Shown here one piece after another: positions 9,846 through 20,094 of a stretch of DNA of 64,000 nucleotides. The stretch's first letter is position 1. Every line of letters starts with the position of its first letter. The position numbers were made by a program, and so were the translations under genes. A model generated the notes under the pieces. It was not told the origin of the DNA, did no database searches, and saw nothing but the letters and a program-made list of their open reading frames with translations. The stretch is from the NCBI GenBank assembly GCA_026018925.1, contig JAKSZU010000009.1:30634083-30698082 (forward strand), given 5' to 3'. The DNA comes from Tupaia tana (lineage: Eukaryota > Chordata > Mammalia > Scandentia > Tupaiidae).

Positions 9846-12800
9846 AAGGGCATTATATAGTAATAAAAGGGATAATTCACCAAGAAGATATAATGCTTAT
9901 AAATATCTATGCACCAAACTCAGGAGCACCCAAATGTGTAAAGGAAAGACTGCGAGATCTAAAAGGATAAATAGACTGTAACACAATAATTGTTGGAGAT
10001 CTCAACACTCCATTATCTCCTTTAGACAGGCCAATGAGACAAAAAAATAAGCAAAGAGATTCAGGACCTCAATGATACCATAAATCAGATGGACTTGATA
10101 GACATCTATAGAACTTTCCACCCAAAAAACACAAAATATACATTTTTTTCTTAGCCCCACATGGTACTTCTCAAAGACTGATCGCGTGATAGGGCACCAA
10201 ATCAGCCTTTACAGATTCAAAGCCATAGAAACTATATCCAGCAACTTCTACAACCATGATGGAATTAAACTTGATATTAATCTTAGGAAAAGCCCTCAAA
10301 AATATACAAATACATTGAAACTAAATAACCTACTTCTGAATGATGCCATGACTACTGCAGAGATTAAGACAGAAATCAAAAGATTCATAGAAACTAACAA
10401 TAATGAGTACACAAGTTTCCACAATCTATGGGATACTGCATAAACAGTCATAAGAGGGAACTTCATAGCAATTAGTGTGCACGAGAAAAAGATGGAAAGG
10501 TGGCAAAAGGACAACCTAACATCATGCCTTAGTGAATTGGAAAAGAACAACAAAAAAATCCAAAAAATGCCAGGAGAAAATAAATAATAAAGATTCAAGC
10601 AGTAATAAATGAAATAGAAAATAAGCGAACTATACAGAACATAAATGAAAGCGAAAGCTGGTTCTTTGAAAAGGTAAACAAGATTGACACACCATTAGCC
10701 AGACTAATTAAGAAGAGAGAAAGGAACCAGATAAGTCAAATCTGCAATGAATCAGGCATAACAGAAATACAAAACATCATTAGAGAATACTATGAAACAA
10801 CTCCATGCCAAAGAAGAAGAAAACCTGGATAAGATGGACAAATTCCTGGACACATATAATCTATCAAGATTGACTCAGGAGGACATAGAAAGCCTGAATA
10901 GACCAATAACAAGCAATGGCATTGAATCAGTAATAAATAACCTCCTAACAAAGAAAAGTCTAGGCCCCCATGCCTTCACTGCCGAATTTTACAAAATTTT
11001 TAAAGGAGAGGTAACCCCCATTCTACTCACACTGTTTCTACAGATCCTAAAGGAAGAAACTCTTTCAAATTCATTCTATGAAACCTCCATTACCCTCATT
11101 CCCAAAATGGATAAGGATATGATGAAAAAGGAAAACTACAGACCTATATCCCTGATGAATATAGATGGAAAAAATTTCAACAAGATACTTGCTAACCGTA
11201 TTGAACGGCATATAAAAAAGGTTACTCATCATGACCAGGTAGTCTTTATACCAGGGATGCAAGGGTGGTTTAACATATGCAAAACCATAAATGTAGTAAC
11301 CATATTAACAGAAAGGAAGATAAAAATCATATGATCATTTTAATCGATGCGGAAAAAGCATTCGACAAAATACAACATGACTTTATGATCAAGACTCATT
11401 AAAATTGGCATAGAAGGATCATTTTTCAACATAATAAAAGCCATTTACGAAAAACCTACACCTAACATTAAACTGAATGGGGAAAAGCTTAAAGATTTTC
11501 CAGTAAAAATGGGTACAAGACAAGGCTGCCCACTTTCTCCACTCCTATTCAGTATAGTACTGGAAGTTCTAGCCAATGTGATCAGACAAGAGAAAGAAAC
11601 AAAAGGCATTCCAATAGGGAAAGAAGAGCTGAAATTATATCTGTTTGCAGATGATATGATTGTATACATAGAAGACCCAATAGTATCCATGAAAAAACTT
11701 CTATCAGCTGTGCTAGCTATTGGATATATTTAGACTAATTAAGTTCATTAGCAAATCAATTAAATGGGGGGGAAGGCATAGAAAGCAACCAGGGATACCA
11801 GAGACAATGTGGGAGGAGGGTGGGACATGGCAGAGGGTGAGGGATAGGGAATCAAGGATGGTAAAACAAAAAACAAAGTATACAAGACATAAGAATTGGA
11901 AAATTATTTGCTGATAACATGTATGTTGATGTACTTGATTGAGCCAATACACAGTGTATTTTGGATGGAAAATTCATTTGTATGCTGTAATGATGTGTAG
12001 TGAATTAATGTAAAAATTAAATAAGTTTAAAGAGAAAAAAAACTTCTAGAAGTAATAAATGCATATAGTAAAGTGGCAGGATACAAAATTAACTTACAAA
12101 ACTCTATAGCATTTCTACATACAAACAACGAGCAGACAGAGACATAACTGAAGAATATAATTCCATTTACCATAGTCACAAGAAGTATAAGATACTTAGG
12201 AATAAACTAACCAAGGAAGTCAAAGACCTCTACAAGGAAAACTACGAAAACTTTAAAAAGGAAATTGAAAAAGACACTAAAAATTGGAAGAACATCCCAT
12301 GTTCCTGGATTGGCATAATCAATATAATCAAAATGGCAATCCTACCCATTAGTCTACATGTTTAATGCAATCCCGATAAAATAATAAGAGACATTCTTCA
12401 CAGATCTAGAAAAGACAATCATAGAATTTGCCTGGAACCATAAAAGACCCTGTTTCACTAAAGTCATTCCGGGCAAGACTGGGGTAGATGGCATCTCACT
12501 CCCTGACCAAAAATATATTACAAAGCTGTGATAAACAAAAAAGCATGGTTTTGGCACAAAAGTAGACATGAGGACCAATGGAACAAAATAGACTCCAGAA
12601 ATAAACCCAAAACATACAGCCAACTCATCTTTGACAAAGGGTACCAGTCAATCCACTGTGAAAAAGGGAAATCTCTTTAGCAAATAGTGTTGGAAAAACT
12701 GGGTATCCACTTGCAGAAAGATGAATCTGAACCCCTATCTGTCACCATTAACAAAAATCAACTCAAAGTTGATCAAAGATCTAAACCTAAGATTGCGAAC

Positions 12801-13760
12801 TATAAAACTACTGGTGGAAAACACAAGGAAAAATCTGGGAGACATTTGGGTAGGCAAAGACTTCTTAAGCAAGACCCCCAAAGCACAGGCAATAATCCCC
12901 CAAATAGACAGATGGGATTATATCAGACTAAGGAGCTTCTGCACAGCAAAGTACACTATAGTAAGTGTAAATCAACAACCTTTGGAATGAGAGAAAAATT
13001 TTTGTTAACTGTGCCTCAGATAAGGGACTGATAACCAGAATACACAAGGAACTCAAGCAGCTTATCTGGAAGAAAGTGATTAATACAATTAAAAGATGAG
13101 AAAAAGAGCTGAATAAACAACTCACTAAGGACGACATACAAACAGCCAAAAAGCATATGAAAAAAATGCTCAACATCCCTCATTGTAAATGAGATGAAGA
13201 TAAAAACCACAATGAGATACCATCTAACCCCAGTCAGAATGGTAAAGATTAAAAAAACAAATAATGGTAAGTGCTGGAGGGGATGTGGTGAAAGGGGAGC
13301 ACTCCTACACTGTTGGTGGGAATGTAAATTGGTCCAGCCATTGTGGAGAACGATATGGAGGTTCCTCAAAGACCTTCACATAGAACTACCATATGATCCA
13401 GCAATTCCAAACCTGGGCATATACCCAAAGGACAGGAGAGCACTCAGCTAGAAAAGCACTTGCACATCTATATTCATTGCAGCCTTATTCATGTTTGGTA
13501 AGACATGGAACCAACCCAAATGTGCACAAACAGATGAATGGATTGAAAAATTGTGGCATATATACTCCATGGAATACTATTCAGCTATAAAAAAACAACA
13601 AGGCCCTGGAATTTGATAGAAATTGGATGAATATGGAAGATTTGTTGCTGAGTGAAGCAAGTTGGACTATGAAAGAGAGACATTGCATGTCTCCACTTAA
13701 CATATACTGAATGTCTGCACTCTATGACAGAGACTGAAAGACTGGAAAACATAAAAGTAT
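9846..13760 (+). pseudogene. L1-A ORF2 (endonuclease end, RT, C-terminus), decayed
   Basis: Pieces in order: INIYAPNSGAP (endonuclease, about 9900), [13 protein letters not shown] (10310-10350), an open 180-aa run at 10792-11334 with [21 protein letters not shown], the RT motif [13 protein letters not shown] (11511-11550) and LFADDMIVY, the catalytic FADD region (about 11640-11670). The L1 tail at 11704-12036 then interrupts. The C-terminal part has [25 protein letters not shown] (about 13270-13345), the cysteine-rich segment typical of L1 ORF2. Many stops and frameshifts, so no function. Confidence 0.9.
11704..12036 (+). mobile_element. 5'-truncated L1 3' UTR nested in L1-A
   Basis: 333 bp that interrupt the RT region. 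The host reading 'gaaaaaacttct' recurs, with 'aaaaaacttcta' at 11692-11703 and 12037-12048. The insert is purine-rich in the middle (11765-11880) and ends in an A-rich tail. That layout fits an L1 3' UTR of a different subfamily from L1-A. The TSD and host continuity are clear. The assignment as an L1 tail is an inference from layout. Confidence 0.75.
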
Positions 13761-14057
13761 TAAAAATTGTAATTGACACTGGAGACAAAGTGGAAAGAGA
13801 GTGTGAGAGGGGAGGAGCTTAGGAAAGTTGCAGGGAAAATGGAGAGGTAAGACACTTGTTGGACACAGATAAGGTTTATTATCTCTTGACGAGGTTTTGT
13901 GGGGTGTACTCACCTGGGCTGGACTGAGATGTATATCATGCTGGGTGAAGTCTCTTCACAATCTAAATGATGTATAATGATTTAATGTATGAATAAGAAT
14001 AAAAATATAAATAATAAAACAAAGAAACAAACAAAAACATAAAATAAAATAAATAAT

Positions 14058-14086
14058 ACACACACACACACACACACACACACAAA
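14058..14086. repeat. (AC)n microsatellite
   Basis: About 14 AC units directly after the A-rich tail of L1-A, a common outcome of tail decay. Confidence 0.95.
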
Positions 14087-14104
14087 GTAAAATTAAAAAA
14101 ACAT

Positions 14105-14186
14105 AAAGCCACCGGGTCCAAGACTTGAACTGTGGTCAACTCTGTGGGAGTCTAGCAATGTAACCATTATGACATCTGCTGGTCCC
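14105..14186 (-). repeat. SINE head fragment
   Basis: Only the tRNA-like head of a reverse SINE ('aagccaccgggtcc' to 'atctgctggtccc'). The body and tail are missing. It starts about 20 bp after the (AC)n. The rest of it is not on the other side of L1-A, so it is not simply split by L1-A. Confidence 0.85.
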
Positions 14187-15985
14187 ATTATTGTATTTTT
14201 TTAAATTAAAAAATTTTTAAAGAAAAATAATTACAAGACATGCTTAAAAACAGATTGTGCAACTCTTACACAAGAGAACGGACAGTTCTTGTGAGAGGAC
14301 CCAGCTATCAGACTGAACAGGAAAATATTATTAAAGGAATTAACATGTTATATTATACAAGATTGTCCTGATGCAAAAGAAATCAGTAGAGGAGGAATAA
14401 AGAAACAAAATCCATTAAACTTAGAGAAAAACAAAAGTAAAATGCTAGATGCAATTTGAAATATGTTGATAATAACCATAAATGTGAATGGATTAAACAA
14501 TCAAAAGACAGAGGTTGCTGACTGGACTGAAAATAAAAAGAACCAAATTTATACTGTCTATAGGAGGCACTGTTTAGAGTCAAAGATACAAATAGGTTAA
14601 AAGCAAAATGATGAAAAAAATAAATATCATACAACCATAATTATGCTGGAGAATATATACTATCAAATAAAATGGACTTCTTTTCATAAGGAGGATTTTC
14701 CTGAGAGAGAGAGAGATCATGAGAGGAAAAGTGAAAAATCTCCCCCCAGGGTATATGGTCATGGCACAATCCCTTCACTATTTTTTTCTGGGATCTTGGT
14801 CATGCACATACAAGTACCAGCCATGACTTTCAATACATGCTCAGCATGATTTTCAAGCCACAAGGTTCAGGACTCAAACTGAGTCAGCTATGTGGGAGTC
14901 CAGCAACAAATCACTACAGTACATCTGCTGATGTCAAGATAAAATAGACTTCAAAACAAAAATGCTGGCACAATTAAAAGAGTCATTTTTAATAATAAAA
15001 TATTCAGTGCATAAGGAAGATAAAATAATTTTAAACAAATATATATCAAATAATTCCAAAAAATAGATGAAAAAACATTGAGAATATTATAGGGAGAATT
15101 TGACAATTCAACAATAATAGCTAAAGACATGAGTATCCCACTGTAAATAATGTATAGAACAGCTACACGGGAGTTGGACAATGAGAACATTATATATCAA
15201 TTAGACCTATGAATAACCCATACAACGCTCCAACCAATAACAGCAGAATACACATTCTTCTTAAGTACACATGGGATATTCTGCAGTTTAGATATTATAG
15301 GCCATAACAACAAGCCTCAATAAAATTAGGTGGAGTAAAATTAGAATTTAAGAATTTAAATTAACAACTAAAGAAAGGTGGGATATTCACAATATATGGA
15401 AATTACATAGTACACTTCTACATAAAATATGTGTTAAAAATCACATAGGAAATTAGAAAATACTTTTACATGAATTAAAATAAGGACAAAATATACCAAA
15501 ACATATGTAATGATATAAAAATAGTACTTAGTGGGAGATTTATAGATTATAAGCTCCTATATTTTTAAAAGAAATATGTCAAATTAATAACTTAGTCTCC
15601 TACCATTTGACATTAGAAAAAGAACAAATTGAACCCAAATCAAGCAAAAGAAAAGAAAATATAAGGATTAGAGTAAAAAGTAATTAAATAGCAAACAAAA
15701 ATATTAGGTAAAAACAGTGAAACCAATAAATAGGTCAAAGTTGGTGAAGATCAGAAAAATTAATAAACATTTAACTAGATTGGCCAAGGAAAAGAGATGA
15801 CTCAAAGAACCTAATGTAAAATTTAAAAAGGTCATTATAAAGAAACACTATGAACAACTATAAAGTTCAAAATAAGATAATCTAGACAAAATGGAAAAAT
15901 TCTTAGGAATACATAATAGAAAAATCTGAATAGATCTACAACAAATAAAATTAAATTGACTATAAGACTATCGATATATTTTTTT
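14187..15985 (+). mobile_element. Old L1, ORF2 5' half, decayed
   Basis: At 14465-14545 a decayed frame reads ITINVNGLN, then a QKTEVADWTENKK-like run, the start of an L1 endonuclease. Around 15215-15300 'acattcttcttaagtacaca' matches the TFF.S.H endonuclease region. The rest is A-rich with no long frame, as expected for a pre-radiation L1M-type copy. Interrupted by a SINE at 14698-14936. Confidence 0.7.
14698..14936 (-). repeat. Diverged SINE inside old L1
   Basis: GA-rich block, 'ctccccccagggtatatggtc', and head end 'gtacatctgctgatg'. Contains a short internal repeat (catgactttcaa / catgattttcaa, 14823-14860). Confidence 0.8.
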
Positions 15986-16001
15986 AAAAATTGGTTTTGT
16001 T

Positions 16002-16265
16002 GGGACCAGCAGTTAGCGTAATGGCTATGTCGCTGGACTCCCACGTAGTCGACCGCGGTTCGAGTCCCGGACCCGGCGGCTTAAACTCACGCCGGGTGCG
16101 TGTGCGTGCGTGCCCAAGATCCCGAGAGGAGAATGGAGGAGAAGGGATTGCGGCGTGGCCATCCCCCCTGGGGGGTGATTTCCTGCTTTCTATCTCTCTG
16201 TCTCTCTCTGTCTGTCTAGCGAGCGCACGCGCCCTATAGCAAAAACCTCTCCAAAAAAAAGAAAA
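16002..16265 (+). repeat. Young CYN-like SINE, near consensus
   Basis: Cleanest forward copy in the window. A box 'tagcgtaatgg' at 16014-16024 and B box 'ggttcgagtcc' at 16057-16067, spaced as in a tRNA gene. Many intact CpGs in the middle (ccggcggc, cgggtgcgtgtgcgtgcg), CT-rich block at 16190-16219, 'ccctatagca', short A-tail. A perfect 16-bp TSD 'aaaaattggttttgtt' lies at 15986-16001 and 16266-16281. Intact CpGs and the exact TSD argue for a recent insertion. Confidence 0.97.
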
Positions 16266-16887
16266 AAAAATTGGTTTTGTTTACTGTGATTTTCCCTATT
16301 AATTTCCAGTTGTAAATTTCATTGATTTCTGCTCTGAATTTAATTATTTCCTTTTTTCTGCTTACTTTAGATAATTTGTTCTTTTGTTCCTAATTTCCCA
16401 TGGGTGAAGTTTATGTAATTGATTTTAGATATTCTTTCCTATACACTCAATGCTATAAATTTCCCTCAAAGCACTGCTTTTGCTGTATCCAAGAAATATT
16501 ATTAAATTGCAGTGTCATTTTCATATAGTTCAAAACATTTTAAAATTTCTCTTGAGAATTGTTCATTGACTCCTGTGTTATTTAGAAATGTATTGCTCAA
16601 TCTCCAAATATTTGGGGGGGGTTTCCAGTTATCTTTCTATTACTTATTTCTAGTTTAATTTCATTGTGGTCAAAAAGTGGATACTGTGTGATCGTATTCT
16701 GTTAAATTTGTTAAGATGCGTTTGATGATTAATAATGTGGTCCATCTTGGTGAATATTCCATGTGAACTTGAGAAGAATGTCTATTTTGCAGTTGTTGGA
16801 TGAAGTTGTCTACTAATGCCCATTATGTCCAGGTGGTTGTGTTGAGTTCAACTATGTCCTTACTGATTTTATGTCTACTGGATCTGT

Positions 16888-17108
16888 TATCTTATAATCC
16901 ATTTCCTTGAGAAAAAGAGACACCCTCAAAGTCTTCATGCCATGATCTTACCCAAGTCATACAGCCAAATAAGATCACAGGCATGCCTGCCTGTGGGAAT
17001 GACCATTGTGTTCAGGTAGATCCAGGATGCAAACTCAGAGCCTTTCCATATGACTTCCAGCATTAGACAGCAGTGCCTCCACTAACTGTGACACTACAGC
17101 TGGGCCAT
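16888..17108 (-). repeat. Second SINE family, old copy
   Basis: Inserted in the old antisense L1 between 'ggatctgt' (16880-16887) and 'ggatcggt' (17109-17116). The sequence (GA-rich block, 'tgatcttacccaag', 'aggtagatccaggatgcaaa', 'tatgacttccagcatta') matches the element at 28770-29005 better than the CYN-like SINE. Family not assigned. Confidence 0.6.
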
Positions 17109-17809
17109 GGATCGGTGCATTTCTGACAAAGGTGTGCTGAAGATTCCAATTAGCAGATTAATTTACTTCTCCTTGAAGTTATACTACAATATTTTTGCCT
17201 CATGCACAATGCTGTGTTGTTAGGTAGACAAGTTAAGGACTGTTATATCTTCTTGGAGAATTGACCCCTTTATCATTATGTCATAACTCTCCTTGTCCAT
17301 AACTTTCCTTGTTTGGAAGTTTGTATCATTAGCAATTAATATACCTCTTCTCATATTCTTTTGATTTATGTCTGAATGGTATATCTTTCTCCATTCACTT
17401 ACTTTTAATGTATGTGTCTTTATATTTAAGTGGGTTTCCTATAAACAATAAGAATACTTGCTCATTGACCCACTCTAACATTCTCTTTTCATTGGTGCAT
17501 TTAGACCATTGACATTGTAAGTGATCATTGATACAGTTTGAATTAGTAGTTACCAATTTGTTAATGTCTTTTGTTGTTCTTGCTCTTTGTTCCTATTGTT
17601 TTTTCCATTTTTTATTTGCCTTTTGTGATTTTAATTAAACATTTTATATCATTCCATTTTGTCTTCTCTTTTAGCATATAAGATATGCAATGCATTGTTT
17701 TAGTGGCTGCCCTAGATTTTGCTATATACTTTTAAAATTAATCCAAGTCTATTTTGTAATAACACTCTATCTCTTCATAGGTAGTATGAGTGAGTACCTT
17801 ATTGTTACA

Positions 17810-18077
17810 ATTTTTTTTTTTGGAGAGGTTTTTTCTATAGGGCGTGTGCGCTCGCCAGACAGACAGAGAGAGACAGAGAGACAGAAAGTGAGAAGTCACC
17901 CCCCAGGGGGGATGGCCATACCTCAATCCCTTCTCCTCCATTCTCCTCTCGGGATCATGGGCACGCACGCACACACACGAGCCCGGCATGAGTTTAAGCC
18001 ACCGGGTCCAGGACTCGAACCGCGGTCGACTACATGGGAGTCCAGTGACATAGCCATTACGCTAACTGCTGGTCCCA
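17810..18077 (-). repeat. Young CYN-like SINE
   Basis: Near-consensus reverse copy with 'tctatagggcgtgtgcgctcgcc', intact CpGs and head end 'aactgctggtccc'. TSD 'attgttaca' at 17801-17809 and 18078-18086. Lies in the old antisense L1. Confidence 0.96.
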
Positions 18078-18533
18078 ATTGTTACATAATATTAATTCCT
18101 CCCTTATATCCCCTGAATTATTGTTGTTAATTCATTTCATTTATACAGATATATACAAAAGCATACATATTTGAAAACATCCCTGATGTCATTGCTTTGA
18201 ACAAGCTCTTAGCTGTTATATCTATTAAGAATAAGAAAAAAAAAATATTGTAGTCCTTCTCAGGTGGCTTTTCTTTTTTTTATGTAGATCCAAGATTCTT
18301 ATCCATATCATTTTGTACCCTCTAATGAGATTTCAATATATCTTGCAAAACTTTATGTTGGTAATTTCTTCAATTTTTGTTTGAAAAATTATTTACTTCT
18401 TGACTTTTGAAGGATAATCTTGCTGGGGACAGAATTGTAGTTTAGTGGGCTTTATATTTTTATCCTAACACTTTAAATATTTCATTTCACTCTTTTCTTG
18501 TTTAAGTGGTTTTTCAAGAAATCACATGTAATT

Positions 18534-19068
18534 TGAGTGGTTCCGGACACCAGGCAGACTGAGGCTGAAGGCCCGACCCCCCATGAACCTTCGCGCATCC
18601 CCACCATTCCTCCTCCTTGGACCCCAGATTTGTTGTCTTGGACTTTAAGACGAACTCCCACCCCACCCCACCCGCAAACCAGATCGAGCCGGACAGTGGT
18701 TCCAGACACCAGGTGGACTGAGGCTGAAGGCCTGACCAACCTGGTCCTGTCACTCATCCTCTGGCCCTTTACTAATAGCCTTTGGAGTCTCTGGATTTTG
18801 GTGATTTGAATAGCGTGTGGTGCGTGCGATTTTCTTTTTTCGTTTTTCTTTGCTCTTGAGGTGTTGCTTATTAGGTCAGTTGGAGGCTCACCACTCCTTA
18901 GAAACAGGGAGGACTTTGGGCCATCCAGGACTAGTTGCGACAGTTAATGGTAATTGTGAGCAACATATAGGCTAACCATAATAGAAATCATCAAATATCT
19001 AATCCTAAACAAGTTTTAACACTCAGAGTTAACTTAAATAAGTTAGGAAGCAACATATAGAGTACCTG
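18534..19068 (+). promoter_or_regulatory. L1-B 5' UTR with a repeated unit
   Basis: A GC-rich block at 18535-18580 ('gtggttcc.gacaccagg' then 'gactgaggctgaaggcc') recurs at 18696-18740, 159 bp further on, with few differences. L1 5' UTRs hold the Pol II promoter, and in some lineages they are built of tandem monomers. Here at most two units are visible, the second followed by non-repeated sequence leading to ORF1. Promoter activity is inferred, not visible. Confidence 0.65.
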
Positions 19069-20037
19069 ATGACTAGGAACAATCGCAGAGGCTCAAGAAA
19101 CATGAGCAACCAACAAAAGGCCTCTCCCTCAAGGGAAATCATCAAGCCTACATCACCCACTGTCAGTACAATGGACGTCGTGGACATGTCTGATAAGGAA
19201 TTCAGAATATTTGTAGTGACCAAACTAACTGAGATGGAAGAGAAAAGAGACAAGGAGCTCCAGGAGATGAGGAAGTCCTTCAATGACTTGAAAGAAGAAA
19301 TGGATACCTTAAACAAGAACCAGATGGAACTTCTAGGATTGAAGAATGTGATACAGGAAATCAAAACCTCCCTTGAAAGTATTAAAAGTAGGTTAGACCA
19401 GGCAGAAGATCGAATCTCTAACGTAGAAGACAAAACATCTGACCTAGAAAAAAGTATCAAGAAGATTGAGAAAACAACCATGAAAAATGAGGACAACATA
19501 CGAGGAATACTGGATACCATCAAGCGCCCCAACATCCGGATAATAGGTATTCCAGAAGAGGAAGAAAATAATAAGGGTCTAGATAATTTATTCCATGAAA
19601 TCCTGGAAGAAAACTTTCCAAACCTAGAAAGGCATTCAAATATCCAGACCCAAGAAATACATAGGACCTCGAGTAGAATCAACCCAAGAAGATCCTCTCC
19701 AAGGCACATAATAGCCAGACTGGCAAAAATAACAGACAAAGACAAGATACTAAAGTTGGCAAGAGGGAAATGTCAAGTTACTTACAAAGGTCACCCCATC
19801 AGGCTAACATCGGATCTCTCGGCGGAAACAATGCAGGCAAGGAAAGAATGGGGAAGCATAGTCAAAGTGTTGAGTGAAAAACAATTTCAACCAAGGATAC
19901 TATACCCGGCAAAATTATCTTTCATATGGGAAAAAAAGATAAAAACATTCTCGAACAAACAATATTTGAAGGAATTTACCAACTCCAGACCAGCTCTTCA
20001 AGAGGTTCTGAAGGGAGTACTATACCAGGAAAACTAA
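19069..20037 (+). CDS. L1-B ORF1 protein (ORF1p), open
   Basis: 322-residue open frame for the L1 RNA-binding chaperone that coats L1 RNA as a trimer in cytoplasmic particles. A disordered, basic N-terminus (about 1-45) is followed by a long heptad-rich coiled coil (about 50-160: LTEMEEKRDKELQEMRKSF, IKSRLDQAEDRISNVEDK). Next comes the RRM-like core (about 165-250: IRIIGIPEEEENNKGLDNLF, and RPRHIIAR-like SPRHIIARLAKITDKDKIL) and the C-terminal domain (YKGHPIRLTSDLSAETMQARKEW, ILYPAKLSFIWE). Length is close to that of other mammalian ORF1p. A second ATG at 19102 (MSNQQ) is an alternative start. I cannot tell whether the frame is expressed. The 238-aa minus-strand frame at 19029-19745 is an antisense shadow. 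Confidence 0.9.
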   Translation: MTRNNRRGSRNMSNQQKASPSREIIKPTSPTVSTMDVVDMSDKEFRIFVVTKLTEMEEKRDKELQEMRKSFNDLKEEMDTLNKNQMELLGLKNVIQEIKTSLESIKSRLDQAEDRISNVEDKTSDLEKSIKKIEKTTMKNEDNIRGILDTIKRPNIRIIGIPEEEENNKGLDNLFHEILEENFPNLERHSNIQTQEIHRTSSRINPRRSSPRHIIARLAKITDKDKILKLARGKCQVTYKGHPIRLTSDLSAETMQARKEWGSIVKVLSEKQFQPRILYPAKLSFIWEKKIKTFSNKQYLKEFTNSRPALQEVLKGVLYQEN

Positions 20038-20094
20038 AGAATCAGACAGACAGTTATATGAGAACAAAAATCAATGAAGAAAATGGCTCACTTA

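Larger units (their letters stand above)
9105..14057 (+). mobile_element. L1-A: L1 with inverted 5' end
   Basis: LINE-1 in two pieces. 9105-9844 is inverted (minus) and carries the end of ORF1 and the start of ORF2. 9845 onward is plus and carries the rest of ORF2, the 3' UTR and an A-rich end. The 17-bp sequence 'gaagggcattatatagt' occurs at 9845-9861 and, inverted, at 9105-9121, so both pieces contain the same L1 segment: the classic product of twin priming. The inverted piece stops within ORF1, so the 5' UTR and ORF1 N-terminus are absent. A second L1 tail interrupts ORF2 at 11704-12036. Confidence 0.93.
16266..18516 (-). mobile_element. Old L1 (antisense), part 1
   Basis: Antisense L1 ORF2 and upstream sequence: 'attgatttctgctctgaatt', 'caatctccaaatatttgggg', 'tccatgtgaacttgagaag', 'gagttcaactatgtccttac' are standard antisense landmarks of older mammalian L1. 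Interrupted by a SINE-like element (16888-17108), a CYN-like SINE (17810-18077) and L1-B. It resumes at 24404. Confidence 0.85.

Noticed and set aside
14058-14086. CRISPR-like or other functional repeat array
   Set aside because: Simple AC dinucleotides at a decayed L1 tail. No spaced direct repeats were found anywhere in the window.
16014-16067. Possible tRNA gene
   Set aside because: A and B boxes are present, but this is the head of a SINE: there is no tRNA 3' end or cloverleaf, and it repeats about 30 times with A-tails and TSDs.
17690-18130. 146-codon frame with an Arg/Gln-rich middle
   Set aside because: The coding-like stretch is the translation of a reverse SINE. The same peptide pattern (ARKTERDRETE-like) recurs at every SINE.
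19029-19745. 238-codon minus-strand frame
   Set aside because: Exact antisense of L1-B ORF1. Its residues show no domain and the ORF1 reading explains the sequence.
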